DNA of 64,000 nt. It comes from Stenotrophomonas maltophilia. GTDB taxonomy: Bacteria > Pseudomonadota > Gammaproteobacteria > Xanthomonadales > Xanthomonadaceae. The position numbers were made by a program, and so were the translations under genes. This document shows positions 41,974-50,263 of this stretch, piece by piece. The DNA lies in assembly GCF_039555535.1 (NCBI RefSeq), contig NZ_CP154630.1, forward strand, positions 2,183,001 through 2,247,000, in the 5' to 3' direction. The notes under the pieces were generated by a model that made no database searches, was not told the DNA's origin, and saw only the letters and a program-made list of their open reading frames with translations. How positions within the stretch are numbered: position 1 is the stretch's first letter; each line of letters opens with the position of its first letter.

Positions 41974-42897
41974 ATGGACCGTTTCACGGCAATGCGCGCC
42001 TTCGTCCGTATTGTCGAGCGCCGCAGCTTCACGCGTGCCTCCGAAGACCTGGGCCTGCCGCGCGCCACGGTGACCGATGCGATCAAGGCGTTGGAAACGC
42101 GGCTGGGCGTGCGCCTGTTGCACCGGACCACGCGGTTGGTGGTGCCGACGCTGGAAGGTGAGGCCTTCTACGGCCGTTGCCTGCGCCTGATCGCCGACAT
42201 GGACGACGCAGAAGCCGCGTTCCGTGACGTACCCCCGCGTGGCCCGCTGCGAATCGAGGTGCATGGCACGCTGGGGCGACATCTGCTGCTTCCGCACCTG
42301 CCGGACTTCCTGCAGCGCTACCCGGAGATCGAGCTGGAGGTCAGCGAGGGCGACCGCTATGTGGATCTGCTGCGCGAGGGTGTGGACGCGGCGCTGCGGG
42401 TCGGCGCGCTGGCCGACAGTGATCTGGCGGCGCGACGGTTGACGATGCTGCGTGAGGTCACGGTGGCCTCGCCAGGCTACGTGCAGGACAGGGGCCTGCC
42501 GGGCAGCATCGAATCCCTGCTGCATGGCCACGAAATGGTCGGCTATCGCTCCAGTGCCACCGGCCAGCTGATTCCGTTGGAGTTCCAGCAAGGCATGCAG
42601 GTGCGCTATGTGCCGCTCCCCGCACGGGTGCGTGTTTCCGGCGCGGATGCGTTCCTGGGCGCCGCGCTGGCGGGGCTGGGAATCATCCAGGCACCGCGCT
42701 ACCGGATGGACCCGTACATCGCGCGTGGGCAACTGCTCGAACTGCTGCCGGAGGTGCCGCCGACGCCGAGTCCGTTGAACTTGGTCTACCTGCGCAGCCG
42801 CACACCATCGCCACGCCTGCGGGTATTCATTGATTGGGTGGCCGGTGTGTTTGACCCGACAGGGGTTGCGGGCCAGCGGCCGGCACTACCGGGCTGA
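41974..42897 (+). CDS. LysR-type transcriptional regulator
   Basis: 307 residues from ATG 41974. The N-terminal winged helix is 'MRAFVRIVERRSFTRASEDLGLPRATVTDAIKALETRLGVRLL' (in two parts, about 5-50). The effector domain starts at about 90 ('GPLRIEVHGTLGRHLLLPHL'). It is of the group that regulates neighbouring reductases (PA/DntR-like 'CrgA' type). Its last codons ('GQRPALPG') are encoded by a GTAG-type palindromic element (42868-42889), which suggests that the element replaced the original 3' end. The 3' end overlaps the convergent sensor kinase gene by 12 bp. Confidence 0.88.
   Translation: MDRFTAMRAFVRIVERRSFTRASEDLGLPRATVTDAIKALETRLGVRLLHRTTRLVVPTLEGEAFYGRCLRLIADMDDAEAAFRDVPPRGPLRIEVHGTLGRHLLLPHLPDFLQRYPEIELEVSEGDRYVDLLREGVDAALRVGALADSDLAARRLTMLREVTVASPGYVQDRGLPGSIESLLHGHEMVGYRSSATGQLIPLEFQQGMQVRYVPLPARVRVSGADAFLGAALAGLGIIQAPRYRMDPYIARGQLLELLPEVPPTPSPLNLVYLRSRTPSPRLRVFIDWVAGVFDPTGVAGQRPALPG
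42868..42889. repeat. GTAGTGCCGGCC-type element inside two gene ends
   Basis: GCGGGCCAGCGGCCGGCACTAC, the GTAGTGCCGGCC variant read on the minus strand. It codes for the C-terminal residues of the LysR protein and gives the TAG stop of the copper sensor kinase (42886-42888). Confidence 0.7.
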
Positions 42898-44253
42898 GGT
42901 GCTCGGCAGCACCAGCTCGAAAAAGGTGCCGGTGTCATCTGACGCAACACTCACGCTGCCGCCGTGCGCCTGTGCAATCGCGCGGGTGATCGCCAGGCCT
43001 AGTCCGGCACCTTCATGGCGGCCACGTTCGGTGCGGTAGAAGCGATCGAACAGGCGCGGCAGCGCTTCGGCGGCGATCGGCGTGCCAAGGTTGTGCACAC
43101 TGACCCTGCACACGCCATCGGCCACGACCAGCCGCACCCGCACTTCGCTGCCCACGGCTGCGTGCTTCAACGCGTTGGACAGCAGGTTGGCAATCGCCCG
43201 GTGCAGCATCAAGCGGTTGCCTTCCACGCTCGCCACACCTTCGCGGCGCAGGGTCAACTGCCGGTCCCCGGCCAGAAGCTCGTAGAACTCCAGCAGCGAA
43301 TCCACCACCCCATCCAGCGCCACTGGCTCGCGCGAGGGCAGTGCACCCGGCGCTTCGGCCTGCGCCAGGTACAGCAGGTCACCCACGGTCTGCGCCAGCT
43401 GCTGCAGTTCCTCGGCGCAGGACGCCAGCGTCTCGCGATAGGCCTCGTTGCTGCGCGGGTGCGCCAGCACCACCTGCACCTGGGTCAGCATGTTGGTGAT
43501 CGGTGTGCGCAGTTCATGGGCGAGATCACCGGAGAACTCGGTCAGCCGCGCGAAGTCCTGCTGCAGGCGCGCCAGCATCCCGTTGAGCGTCTGCGCCAGC
43601 TGTTCCAGTTCGGCCGGTGCACTGCGTGCACTCAGCCGGTGCTGCAGCCGGCCGGCGGTGATCTGCCGGGCCTCATCGGCCAGCGCGCGCAGCGGCCGCA
43701 GCGTGCGCCGAACCACGTAGCCGCCGAGCAGGCTGCTGGCCACCGCGGCGCCAATGATGGCGATTGCAAGAAGATGGCGGAAGCTCTGCAGGAAATCGGC
43801 ATGGCGGTCGTCATCGATGGCCAGCAGGGTGACCAGCCGGCTGCCGTCGGCCAGGGTCTGGCGCAGGTGCAGAGCATGCATGCAGCGGCCATCGGCGAGG
43901 ATCCAGTCGTGTCGTCGTGGCGCGGCGTCGATCGGCTGGCTGCGTGCATGCTCGCGCAGCAGTGCCGGTGCGGTGGAAAACAGCACCGCGCCGTTCCCAT
44001 CAACAATGTGGAAGGCGATATCCGGATGGTGGCCCAGTGCCTCCGCCAATCGCTGCCCGCGTGCGGATGCAGGTCCGTTGCCGGCCAGGTCACGGATCAA
44101 CGCTACCTTGTTCTCCAGTTCGCTGAAGTCCTGGGCCACAAGGTCGTGGCGGGCGCTGACATAGATCGCCACGCCCAATGCGGCCAGCACCAGGGTGGCC
44201 ACGATGGCGAACAGCAGCGTCAGCCGTAACGCAATGGAACGGCGCAGGCTCAT
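42886..44253 (-). CDS. copS: Heavy-metal sensor histidine kinase (CusS/CopS-like)
   Basis: 455 residues. Membrane helices lie at about 10-32 and 160-182, with a periplasmic sensor domain between ('[14 protein letters not shown]'). HAMP runs about 183-235. The H-box is '[19 protein letters not shown]', 'LLSNALKHA' is the N-box and '[12 protein letters not shown]' the G-box. '[16 protein letters not shown]' is characteristic of the CusS/CopS/PcoS copper group. The gene overlaps its response regulator by 4 bp and is the last of a copC-copD-copR-copS operon. Detection of periplasmic copper or silver is inferred from family and context. The stop codon comes from a palindromic element. Confidence 0.88.
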   Translation of the reverse strand: MSLRRSIALRLTLLFAIVATLVLAALGVAIYVSARHDLVAQDFSELENKVALIRDLAGNGPASARGQRLAEALGHHPDIAFHIVDGNGAVLFSTAPALLREHARSQPIDAAPRRHDWILADGRCMHALHLRQTLADGSRLVTLLAIDDDRHADFLQSFRHLLAIAIIGAAVASSLLGGYVVRRTLRPLRALADEARQITAGRLQHRLSARSAPAELEQLAQTLNGMLARLQQDFARLTEFSGDLAHELRTPITNMLTQVQVVLAHPRSNEAYRETLASCAEELQQLAQTVGDLLYLAQAEAPGALPSREPVALDGVVDSLLEFYELLAGDRQLTLRREGVASVEGNRLMLHRAIANLLSNALKHAAVGSEVRVRLVVADGVCRVSVHNLGTPIAAEALPRLFDRFYRTERGRHEGAGLGLAITRAIAQAHGGSVSVASDDTGTFFELVLPSTSAR

Positions 44254-44948
44254 CCGTTGCTCACAGTGCCGTCGTCCGGTGCCTCGAGCACGTAGCCCAT
44301 GCCGCGCACGGTGACGATCAGCTTGGCGTCGAAGTCATCGTCGATCTTCGCGCGCAGGCGGCGGATCGCCACGTCGATCACGTTGGTGTCGCTGTCGAAG
44401 TTCATGTCCCATACCTGCGAGGCGATCAACGAGCGCGGCAGCACTTCGCCGCGCCGCCGCGCCAGCAGTTCCAGCAGGGTGTATTCCTTCTGGCTGAGGG
44501 GGATGCGCTGGCCGCCGCGTTCGACCCGGCGGCGCAGCGTGTCTACCACCAGGTCGGCGATGACGATGCGTTCGGCCTGCGGCAGCGCCTGGCCACGACG
44601 CAGCAGGGTGCGCACGCGCGCCAGCAGCTCGGCGAAGGCGAACGGCTTGGCCAGGTAGTCATCCGCGCCCAGCTCCAGGCCCTGCACGCGGTCGGCGATG
44701 CTGCTGCGCGCGGTGAGGAACAGCACCGGCACCTGCCATCCGGCCTCGCGCAGCCGCGACAGCACGTTCCAGCCATCCAGGCCGGGCAGCATCACGTCGA
44801 GGATGACCAGCTGGTACTCGCCGCTGCCGGCCAGGTGCAGCCCGTCGACGCCGTTGCAGGCGAGGTCGACCACGTAGCCGGCCTCGATCAGGCCCTGGCG
44901 CAGGTAGTTGCCGGTCTTGGGTTCGTCTTCGACGATCAGCAGTTTCAT
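44250..44948 (-). CDS. copR: Heavy-metal response regulator (CusR/CopR-like)
   Basis: 232 residues. The start '[20 protein letters not shown]' is nearly invariant in CusR/CopR/PcoR proteins. The phospho-acceptor is in '[14 protein letters not shown]'; Thr is in 'LFLTARSS' and Lys in 'YLAKPFAF'. The winged helix has '[35 protein letters not shown]' (about 155-189, family typical). It is expected to bind the palindrome CATTACCGCCTTGTAATG upstream of copC and activate the operon when copper is high. It lies 45 bp downstream of copD. Confidence 0.9.
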   Translation of the reverse strand: MKLLIVEDEPKTGNYLRQGLIEAGYVVDLACNGVDGLHLAGSGEYQLVILDVMLPGLDGWNVLSRLREAGWQVPVLFLTARSSIADRVQGLELGADDYLAKPFAFAELLARVRTLLRRGQALPQAERIVIADLVVDTLRRRVERGGQRIPLSQKEYTLLELLARRRGEVLPRSLIASQVWDMNFDSDTNVIDVAIRRLRAKIDDDFDAKLIVTVRGMGYVLEAPDDGTVSNG

Positions 44949-44993
44949 GGTGTGCCCATCATCGCAGCTTGAGCCCGTGCTGGAACGGATGAA

Positions 44994-45878
44994 TCATGCC
45001 AATGGGTCCAGTGTGCCGAGCACCGCTACGCAGGCCAGCACCAGCACGGCGAGCATCGATTCGCAGGCCAGGCTGTGGCGCAGGGAACGCAGCGGCCGTG
45101 GTTGCCAGCCGCCATGGATGGAAACCGCCAGTGCCGGCACCAGCCGCCAGCGATGCAGTGCCGCCAGCCCCAGCATGCCGCCCACCAGGGCCAGCTTGAG
45201 CAGCAGCCAGCGCCCGTGCGCAGTGCCGGTGAGGGTCTGCACCGAGCCACCGAGATCGATGTAGGTATAGGTGCCGGTCATTGCCAGCGCGGCGACGATG
45301 ATGGTGCCGGGCACGGCGAAGCTGTGCGCGGCCTGCCACAACTCGTAGGTGCGTTCGCGCAGGCGCAGGCCCTGGCGTCGCAGTGCCAGCTGCAGGATGG
45401 CGGCGATCGCACCGACCCAGGCGCCGGCGGCCAACAGGTGGACGATGCCGGTAGCAAGACGCAGCCTGCCAGCGAGCCCATCGCCAGCAGCGGCGTGGCC
45501 ATTCCAGGCGAGGCTGGCCAGGGTCGCCGCCGAGAATGCCAGCAGCGCCAGACGGCGCAGGCCCTGCACCGGGCGTTTGACTGCCAGCAGCGGCAGCATT
45601 GCCAGCAGGGCCAGGATGCGCAGCAGCCCCGCCTCACCCACCGGCGTACCGGTAAGAAACCAGCGCGCCGTCTCGCCATCGATGTCGACCGGTGATATGC
45701 CAAGCACGCTGGACAATCGGCTGGCCGCATCGGTGACGACCAGGATCAGCGCAACCACGGCGAGTGCCAGCGAGATGCCGCGTGGCAGCCCGGGTCGGAC
45801 GAACAGCAGCCGCCCGAACAGCAGCATCAGCACCAGGTACAACGCCAGCCGCAACGCATACGGTGAGAGCCCGGCCAC
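44994..45878 (-). CDS. copD: Copper resistance protein CopD-like
   Basis: 294 residues with about eight membrane helices. 'TGIVHLLAAGAWVGAIAAI' contains the His and Trp of the CopD/PcoD core, and 'AAHSFAVPGTIIVAALAMTGTYTYI' the second conserved patch. It works with CopC in moving copper across the inner membrane. The gene lies 10 bp after copC in the same operon and ahead of the copRS-like regulators. The assignment is firm at family level; whether it imports or exports copper is debated for the family. Confidence 0.85.
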   Translation of the reverse strand: MAGLSPYALRLALYLVLMLLFGRLLFVRPGLPRGISLALAVVALILVVTDAASRLSSVLGISPVDIDGETARWFLTGTPVGEAGLLRILALLAMLPLLAVKRPVQGLRRLALLAFSAATLASLAWNGHAAAGDGLAGRLRLATGIVHLLAAGAWVGAIAAILQLALRRQGLRLRERTYELWQAAHSFAVPGTIIVAALAMTGTYTYIDLGGSVQTLTGTAHGRWLLLKLALVGGMLGLAALHRWRLVPALAVSIHGGWQPRPLRSLRHSLACESMLAVLVLACVAVLGTLDPLA

Positions 45879-45888
45879 GACGACAGCC

Positions 45889-46266
45889 TTACTTCACGGT
45901 GAAGCGGTAGCTGCCAGTAATCGGATGAGTGTCCTGGCCGACCGCGCGCCATTGCAGTGCGTAGCTGCCTGCGGGCAGCGGCTTGGCGAAACGTGCGCGC
46001 AACGTGTGGCCATCTTCGGAAATGTCCTGTGCGGTGGTGGCCATGGCCATCTTCATGCGGCCATGGTCCATGCTCAGTTCGATGCGGGTGGCACGCGGCA
46101 TCACCTTCTCACTGAACTGCAGCGTGATCTCGGTCGCCGGGGCTACGGTGGCGTCGGCGGCAGGCGTCGAACTCACCAGGCTGGGATGCGCCAGCGCCAG
46201 CGGCGCAGCCGCGAGGCCGGACAGGAGAAGAACAAGGGAAACGGAGCGGATCGGGAAACGGGTCAT
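45889..46266 (-). CDS. copC: Periplasmic copper-binding protein CopC-like
   Basis: 125 residues from ATG 46266. The signal peptide is about 1-26 (cut after 'LALA', exposing the N-terminal His that binds Cu(II)). 'HPSLVSSTPAADATV', 'LQFSEKVMPRATRIELS' and 'WRAVGQDTHPITGSYRFTV' are the CopC strands. A Met-rich patch ('MDHGRMKMAMA') could hold Cu(I). Upstream in-frame sequence was excluded because the signal peptide begins here. It is the first gene of the copper operon. A cop-box-like palindrome lies 70-87 bp upstream. Confidence 0.88.
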   Translation of the reverse strand: MTRFPIRSVSLVLLLSGLAAAPLALAHPSLVSSTPAADATVAPATEITLQFSEKVMPRATRIELSMDHGRMKMAMATTAQDISEDGHTLRARFAKPLPAGSYALQWRAVGQDTHPITGSYRFTVK

Positions 46267-46335
46267 GCGCGGGACACCTGTGGGAGAACTGGCTCTCAGG
46301 GTGAAGAGTGGCGCCTTTCGCTGCCCTGACGCGGA

Positions 46336-46353
46336 CATTACCGCCTTGTAATG
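46336..46353. promoter_or_regulatory. Cop-box-like operator upstream of copC
   Basis: CATTACCGCCTTGTAATG is a perfect 6-6-6 inverted repeat (CATTAC / GTAATG), 70 bp upstream of the copC start. The pattern resembles CopR/CusR sites (TTAC..TGTAA). It is the likely target of the regulator encoded in the same operon. Confidence 0.6.
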
Positions 46354-46360
46354 TTCGTTG

Positions 46361-46385
46361 GCTGCCGGCCCGCGGCCGGCACTAC
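46361..46385. repeat. GTAGTGCCGGCC-type element
   Basis: Read on the minus strand it is GTAGTGCCGGCCGCGGGCCG then GCAGC. It supplies the stop codon TAG of the AraC-like relic (46382-46384). Confidence 0.7.
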
Positions 46386-46936
46386 CGGGTACGTGACTGC
46401 GCGATCCATGCAGACGGCGAACAGCCGAGCACGCGGCGGAATGCCGCGCTGAATTTGCTGGGACTGGCATACCCGCTGGCCAAGGCAACATCGGTGACAC
46501 GGCGGCCCTGCGCGAGTTCGGTGCGCGCCCAGTGCATGCGGCGCTGGGTGAGGAATGCGTAGGGTGGCAGGCCTGTGGCCGCGCGTAGCGCCCGACTGAA
46601 CGTTGCGGTCTCCATCTGCACTGCAGCAGCCAGCTGTGGGACCGTCAGCGCCCGACCGTGCTGCGCGTCGATGTAGGCCTCCAGTTGTCGCAGCCGTCGT
46701 GCCGACAGCGCGGACGTGGTGCCGCGTGCCTCGCGAGGTTGGCCGGCAAGCTGGCGCAGGCGGTGCAGCAGCACCTGCGCGCCATGCTCAAGGAAGCCGG
46801 GCAGGCAGGCATCGGCCTGCGTGCTGCACCACAACGCGGTCAGCACCGCGGACACCACCGGATCGCGGTGCAGCCGTGCAGCCAGCGGCTGCAGGTGATG
46901 CAGCGTCTGCACGTTACACCGGCTATCTGGCCGCAC
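46382..46936 (-). pseudogene. AraC-family regulator, N-terminus deleted
   Basis: The C-terminal two-helix-turn-helix domain is intact: 'LTVPQLAAAVQMETATFSRALRAATGLPPYAFLTQRRMHWARTEL' (read in two parts) and 'VTDVALASGYASPSKFSAAFRRVLGCSPSAW'. Only about 85-95 residues precede it, against about 170-200 in a normal regulator of this kind. The N-terminal ligand domain is therefore largely missing. At about 46905-46912 AraC-like sequence stops, and on the opposite strand a TonB receptor tail begins. The ATG at 46936 lies in that foreign sequence. It could still yield a DNA-binding fragment; most likely it is a deletion product. Confidence 0.75.
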
Positions 46937-47226
46937 GCTACCAGTTCGAGTCTGGACTTTACGCGCGGCTGGAATCGCAGTTCACCGGCTCCAGCGCACT
47001 TGACGAGCGCAACCGCGCCTTCCAGCCGGCCGCCGCCGTGCTGGGTGCGCAGCTGGGCTACGAAACCGGGCCGTGGAGTGCACGGCTATTCGTGCAGAAC
47101 CTGACCAACAAGCGTCGCATCAACGGCCTGATCTTCGACAATCTGGCTTTTGGGCGTGTTGGCAACTACTACGGCCCGGTCGACAGCCCGCGCATCTTCG
47201 GCGCGGAACTAGGCTACCGCTTCTGA
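46911..47226 (+). pseudogene. TonB-dependent receptor, C-terminal fragment
   Basis: In this frame the last 104 or so residues of a receptor barrel are intact: 'YTGYLAARYQFESGLYARLESQF', 'GAQLGYETGPWSARLFVQNLTNK' (read in parts), ending 'GAELGYRF' and a stop at 47224-47226. 'VQNLTNKR' and the terminal Phe are typical of siderophore receptors. Nothing of the plug or the first strands remains. It abuts the truncated AraC gene, which reads the other way. The original pair was probably a divergent AraC regulator and siderophore receptor, and one deletion removed both 5' ends and the promoter. Confidence 0.75.
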
Positions 47227-47232
47227 TGATAG

Positions 47233-47287
47233 GTAGTGCCGGCCACTGGCCGGCATTTTCGGGGCGCTGGCTAGCGGCCGGCACTAC
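47233..47287. repeat. GTAGTGCCGGCC-type repeat pair
   Basis: GTAGTGCCGGCCACTGGCCG and GCCGGCACTAC face each other. The right end gives the stop codon TAG of the MerC-domain gene (47284-47286). Confidence 0.8.
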
Positions 47288-47757
47288 CGTTTGCGCAGCG
47301 CCCGCCGGTTGCCGATGTGAGCGAACGCCAGCAGCGCGCCACCACTGGCGGTCGCTATGCCATGCCAGAGCGGCGATTCCTTCAGCGGCAGGTACAGGGA
47401 GGCCGACAGCAGCAGGATGGCGCCGGTGCAGGCCAGCTGCACAGGCCGCCAGCACCCATGCCGATGCACCCCGGCCGAGGTACTCGCCAAGGCCAGCGAG
47501 GAGGCCAGCAGCGCGAACAGCCACTCCCAGCGCGACATCAGCAGCAGCAGCGTCATTACGCCATGACCGGGGTGCTGGAACGAGCGCAGCGCCATCATTG
47601 CCGCTGGCATGAACGCAAGCAGCAGGGGCAGGGCGATGCAGTGCGCGGTGCAGGCCAGTGACAGCCAGGCGCCGGCGAGGTCGATGTGGGGGTGCCAGCG
47701 TGCCGAAGTTGGCGGCTGGGCTGGGGCCCTTGCAGGCGTCGTGGGGATGTGGTCCAT
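47284..47757 (-). CDS. MerC-domain membrane protein
   Basis: 157 residues from ATG 47757. Four membrane helices are expected (about 28-50, 58-78, 85-103 and 110-130). 'WLSLACTAHCIALPLLLAF' holds the Cys pair (C..HC) of the MerC family, which moves metal ions across the inner membrane. The C-terminus is 'HIGNRRALRKR'. The ATG lies only 2 bp from the Zur-box-like palindrome and has no Shine-Dalgarno, so the message may be leaderless. Divergent placement over a shared zinc-type operator suggests a role in zinc handling rather than mercury resistance, as no other mer genes are present. Confidence 0.75.
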   Translation of the reverse strand: MDHIPTTPARAPAQPPTSARWHPHIDLAGAWLSLACTAHCIALPLLLAFMPAAMMALRSFQHPGHGVMTLLLLMSRWEWLFALLASSLALASTSAGVHRHGCWRPVQLACTGAILLLSASLYLPLKESPLWHGIATASGGALLAFAHIGNRRALRKR

Positions 47758-47759
47758 AA

Positions 47760-47774
47760 TGTTACATAGTAACA
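47760..47774. promoter_or_regulatory. Zur-box-like palindrome
   Basis: TGTTACATAGTAACA is an inverted repeat (TGTTAC / GTAACA around ATA). It resembles the proteobacterial Zur box with core TGTTAT..ATAACA. It lies between the divergent MerC-domain gene and the DUF2796 gene, 15 bp before the latter's ATG, and is unusually AT-rich for this genome. Confidence 0.65.
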
Positions 47775-47789
47775 ACTGGAGCCCCCCCC

Positions 47790-48323
47790 ATGAAGCTTCC
47801 TGCTGCTCTTTTCCTGCTGCTGGCCGCCAGCGCCGCGCAGGCCCACGACATCCGTCAGCACGCACCGCACGTGCATGGCCAGGCGACCGTTGATGTTGCC
47901 CTCGATCAGGGCACTCTGGATGTTGCCCTTCAGGCGCCGGGCATCGGCATCCTCGATTACGAGCGACCGCCGGCCAGTTCAGCCGAGCAGGTCGCGCTGG
48001 CACGCGCTACGTCGCTGCTGAAGGGCGGCAGCTGGGTAACCCTGCCCACCGCTGCAGACTGCCGTCTGATCAGCAGTAAAGCAGATGCCGAGGGCTTCGA
48101 TGCGCCTGCCGCCGCGCCATCGGCAGGACAGCATCTACACGCGGGTTTCACTGCCACGCTGCAGTACCGCTGCACGAATCCGGCCGCGTTGCGCGCCATC
48201 GTCATGCGGTTGCCCGTGCTGTTCCCGGGCCTGCACGAAGTCATCGTCAACAGTGCGACAGCCAACGGCCAGAATCGCAACGTGCTGACCCCCGACAACC
48301 TGCGCGTGGTGCTGGCCCCGTGA
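47790..48323 (+). CDS. DUF2796 / ZrgA-like periplasmic zinc-binding protein
   Basis: 177 residues from ATG 47790, with GGAG 8 bp upstream. The signal peptide is 1-18 (cut after 'AQA'), which leaves an N-terminal 'HDIRQHAPHVHG' segment with four histidines, the usual opening of DUF2796 proteins. 'LQAPGIGILDYERPPASSAEQ' (about 50-70) is the second family block. The long His-rich loop of Vibrio ZrgA is reduced to 'GQHLHAG' here. It would hand zinc to the ABC transporter encoded next; its stop overlaps the ATPase start (GTGA). Zinc and the Zrg connection are inferred from the family and the palindrome. Confidence 0.75.
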   Translation: MKLPAALFLLLAASAAQAHDIRQHAPHVHGQATVDVALDQGTLDVALQAPGIGILDYERPPASSAEQVALARATSLLKGGSWVTLPTAADCRLISSKADAEGFDAPAAAPSAGQHLHAGFTATLQYRCTNPAALRAIVMRLPVLFPGLHEVIVNSATANGQNRNVLTPDNLRVVLAP

Positions 48324-49015
48324 GCGCGGCCCCGGTGATCGCCCTGGAAGACGTGCAGTTCGGATACGGCATGCAGCTGGTGCTGGATATCCCGCGGTTA
48401 TGGGTCGAGCAGGGCAGCAGCGTGCTGCTGCGCGGAATCAGTGGCGGCGGCAAAAGTACCTTGCTGGGCCTGCTGGCTGGTGTGCTGCTACCCGGCAAGG
48501 GTCGTGTCGAGGTGGCAGGCCGGGCACTGCAGGACATGGGAGGGGCGGCGCGGGATCGTTTCCGAGCCGACCAACTGGGCGTGATCTTCCAGCAGTTCAA
48601 TCTGCTGCCGTTCCTCACGGTGCGCGACAACATCGCATTGGGCCTGCGCTTCTCGCGCCTGCGCAGCGCGCGCATCAGTGGGCCGCTGGATGCCGAGATC
48701 GCACGCCTGTTGTCAGCCCTGCAGCTGGACCCGGCGTTGATGCAGCGACGCGCGGGTACGCTCAGCGTTGGCCAGCAACAACGCGTGGCGGCAGCACGCG
48801 CCCTGATCGGTCGCCCGGCGTTGCTGCTGGCCGATGAGCCCACCTCAGCGCTCGACCGTGAAGCGGCGACCGCCTTCCTGCGGCTGATGTCCGCGCAGTG
48901 CCAGGCGGCCGGCACCACGGTGCTGGTGGTCAGCCATGATGACAGCCTGGAGCCGTTGTTCGACCGCACGATTGCCCTGTCGCAGATCAACCAGGCAGGT
49001 GCCGGCCATGCTTGA
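48320..49015 (+). CDS. ABC transporter ATP-binding protein (LolD/MacB-type)
   Basis: 231 residues from GTG 48320, overlapping the upstream stop codon. Walker A is 'GISGGGKST' (about 40-48) and the Q-loop is 'VIFQQFNLLPFLTV'. The signature is 'LSVGQQQRVAAARAL', a variant of LSGGQ. Walker B is 'LLLADEPTSALD' and the switch His is in 'VVSHD'. It overlaps the permease gene by 8 bp. In the zinc locus it should power the FtsX-type permease. Cytoplasmic, membrane associated. Confidence 0.88.
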   Translation: MSAAPVIALEDVQFGYGMQLVLDIPRLWVEQGSSVLLRGISGGGKSTLLGLLAGVLLPGKGRVEVAGRALQDMGGAARDRFRADQLGVIFQQFNLLPFLTVRDNIALGLRFSRLRSARISGPLDAEIARLLSALQLDPALMQRRAGTLSVGQQQRVAAARALIGRPALLLADEPTSALDREAATAFLRLMSAQCQAAGTTVLVVSHDDSLEPLFDRTIALSQINQAGAGHA

Positions 49016-50261
49016 GCTTGCCTGGGCCAGCCTGCGCAGCCGCGCATTGAGTGTCGGCTTGACCGTACTGGTCATCACCCTCAGCGTGGTGTTGCTGCTG
49101 GGCGTCGAACGTGTGCGCACGCAGGCGCACGAGGGGTTCGCCAGCACCGTGTCGGGCACCGATCTGATCGTCGGTGCGCGTTCGGGGCCGGTGAACCTGC
49201 TGCTGTATTCGGTGTTCCATATCGGCGACCCGACCAATAACGTGTCCTGGCAGTCCTACCAGGAGCTGTCCGCGTTGCCACAGGTGAAGTGGGCGGTGCC
49301 GCTTTCGCTGGGCGATTCCTGGCGCGGCTACCGCGTGGTCGGCACCAGCGGTGGCTATTTCGAGCATTACCGCTACGGCGCCGGGCACGCGCTTGCGTTC
49401 GCGGACGGTCGGCCGTTCGTTGACCTGTATGACGTGGTGATCGGCGCGGAGGTGGCACGCGCGCAGAAGGTCGGTCTCGGCGACGAGATCGTACTGGCCC
49501 ACGGTACCGGCGCGGTCACCCTGGCTACGCATGCCGACAAGCCGTTCCGCGTGGCAGGCATCCTGCAGCGCACCGGCACGCCGGTCGATTCATCGGTGCT
49601 GGTTTCGTTGCCGGCCATCGAGGCGATCCATGTCGACTGGCGCTCAGGCATGCAGCTGCGCAGCCAGAGCGTCAGTGCCGAGCAGGCGCGCCACCTGGAC
49701 CTGACCCCGACCAGCATCACTGCCTTCATGCTCGGCCTGAACTCGCGCATCGCCACGTTCTCGGTGCAGCGCAGGATCAACGAATACCCGGACGAGGCGA
49801 TGCTGGCGATCCTGCCCGGTGTGACCCTGCAACAGCTGTGGCAGTCACTGGGCACCGCCGAGCGGGCGTTGCAGCTGATCAGTGCAATGGTGGTGCTGCT
49901 GGGCATGGTCTCGCTGGTGGCGCTGCTGGTCTCGACCCTGCAGGAGCGGCGGCGTGAGATGGCCATCCTGCGTGCCACCGGCGCGCGACCGGGCTACATC
50001 GCCGGCCTGCTGGTGGTGGAAGCGGTGGCGACCAGTGCGGTGGCCTGCGTGCTGGCCTTGTCGCTGCTGGCGGCCGCCAGCATTGCCGGTCGCGGCTGGG
50101 TGCTGGCCACCTTCGGCCTGTCGATCACCCATGCCTGGCCGGACGGCCGTGAACTGGCATGTGTTGCGGGCGTGCTGCTGATCAGCGCCGTGGCCGGGCT
50201 GGTGCCGGCATTGCTGGCTTACCGGCGCACCTTGGCCGATGGCCTTTCATCGGGAGGTTGA
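49008..50261 (+). CDS. FtsX-like ABC transporter permease
   Basis: 417 residues from ATG 49008. One N-terminal helix (about 13-35) is followed by a large periplasmic MacB-type domain (about 40-270; 'VSGTDLIVGARSGPVNLLLYSVFHIG') and three C-terminal helices within the FtsX domain ('AMVVLLGMVSLVALLVSTLQERRREMAILRATGARPGYI', about 285-330, read in parts). This 1+3 layout belongs to type VII ABC systems, which usually act mechanically on periplasmic partners rather than import ions. That makes its role in a zinc locus unusual. It lies directly before the DUF3299 genes. Confidence 0.85.
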   Translation: MLELAWASLRSRALSVGLTVLVITLSVVLLLGVERVRTQAHEGFASTVSGTDLIVGARSGPVNLLLYSVFHIGDPTNNVSWQSYQELSALPQVKWAVPLSLGDSWRGYRVVGTSGGYFEHYRYGAGHALAFADGRPFVDLYDVVIGAEVARAQKVGLGDEIVLAHGTGAVTLATHADKPFRVAGILQRTGTPVDSSVLVSLPAIEAIHVDWRSGMQLRSQSVSAEQARHLDLTPTSITAFMLGLNSRIATFSVQRRINEYPDEAMLAILPGVTLQQLWQSLGTAERALQLISAMVVLLGMVSLVALLVSTLQERRREMAILRATGARPGYIAGLLVVEAVATSAVACVLALSLLAAASIAGRGWVLATFGLSITHAWPDGRELACVAGVLLISAVAGLVPALLAYRRTLADGLSSGG

Positions 50262-50263
50262 GC

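Noticed and set aside
46603..46910. The upstream part of the plus-strand frame that ends in the TonB receptor tail
   Set aside because: Before 46911 it is only the shadow of the AraC gene on the other strand, so the receptor fragment was limited to 46911-47226.
47284..47757. Mercury resistance operon
   Set aside because: Only a MerC-domain gene is present, with no merR, merT, merP or merA; the zinc-type operator next to it points elsewhere.
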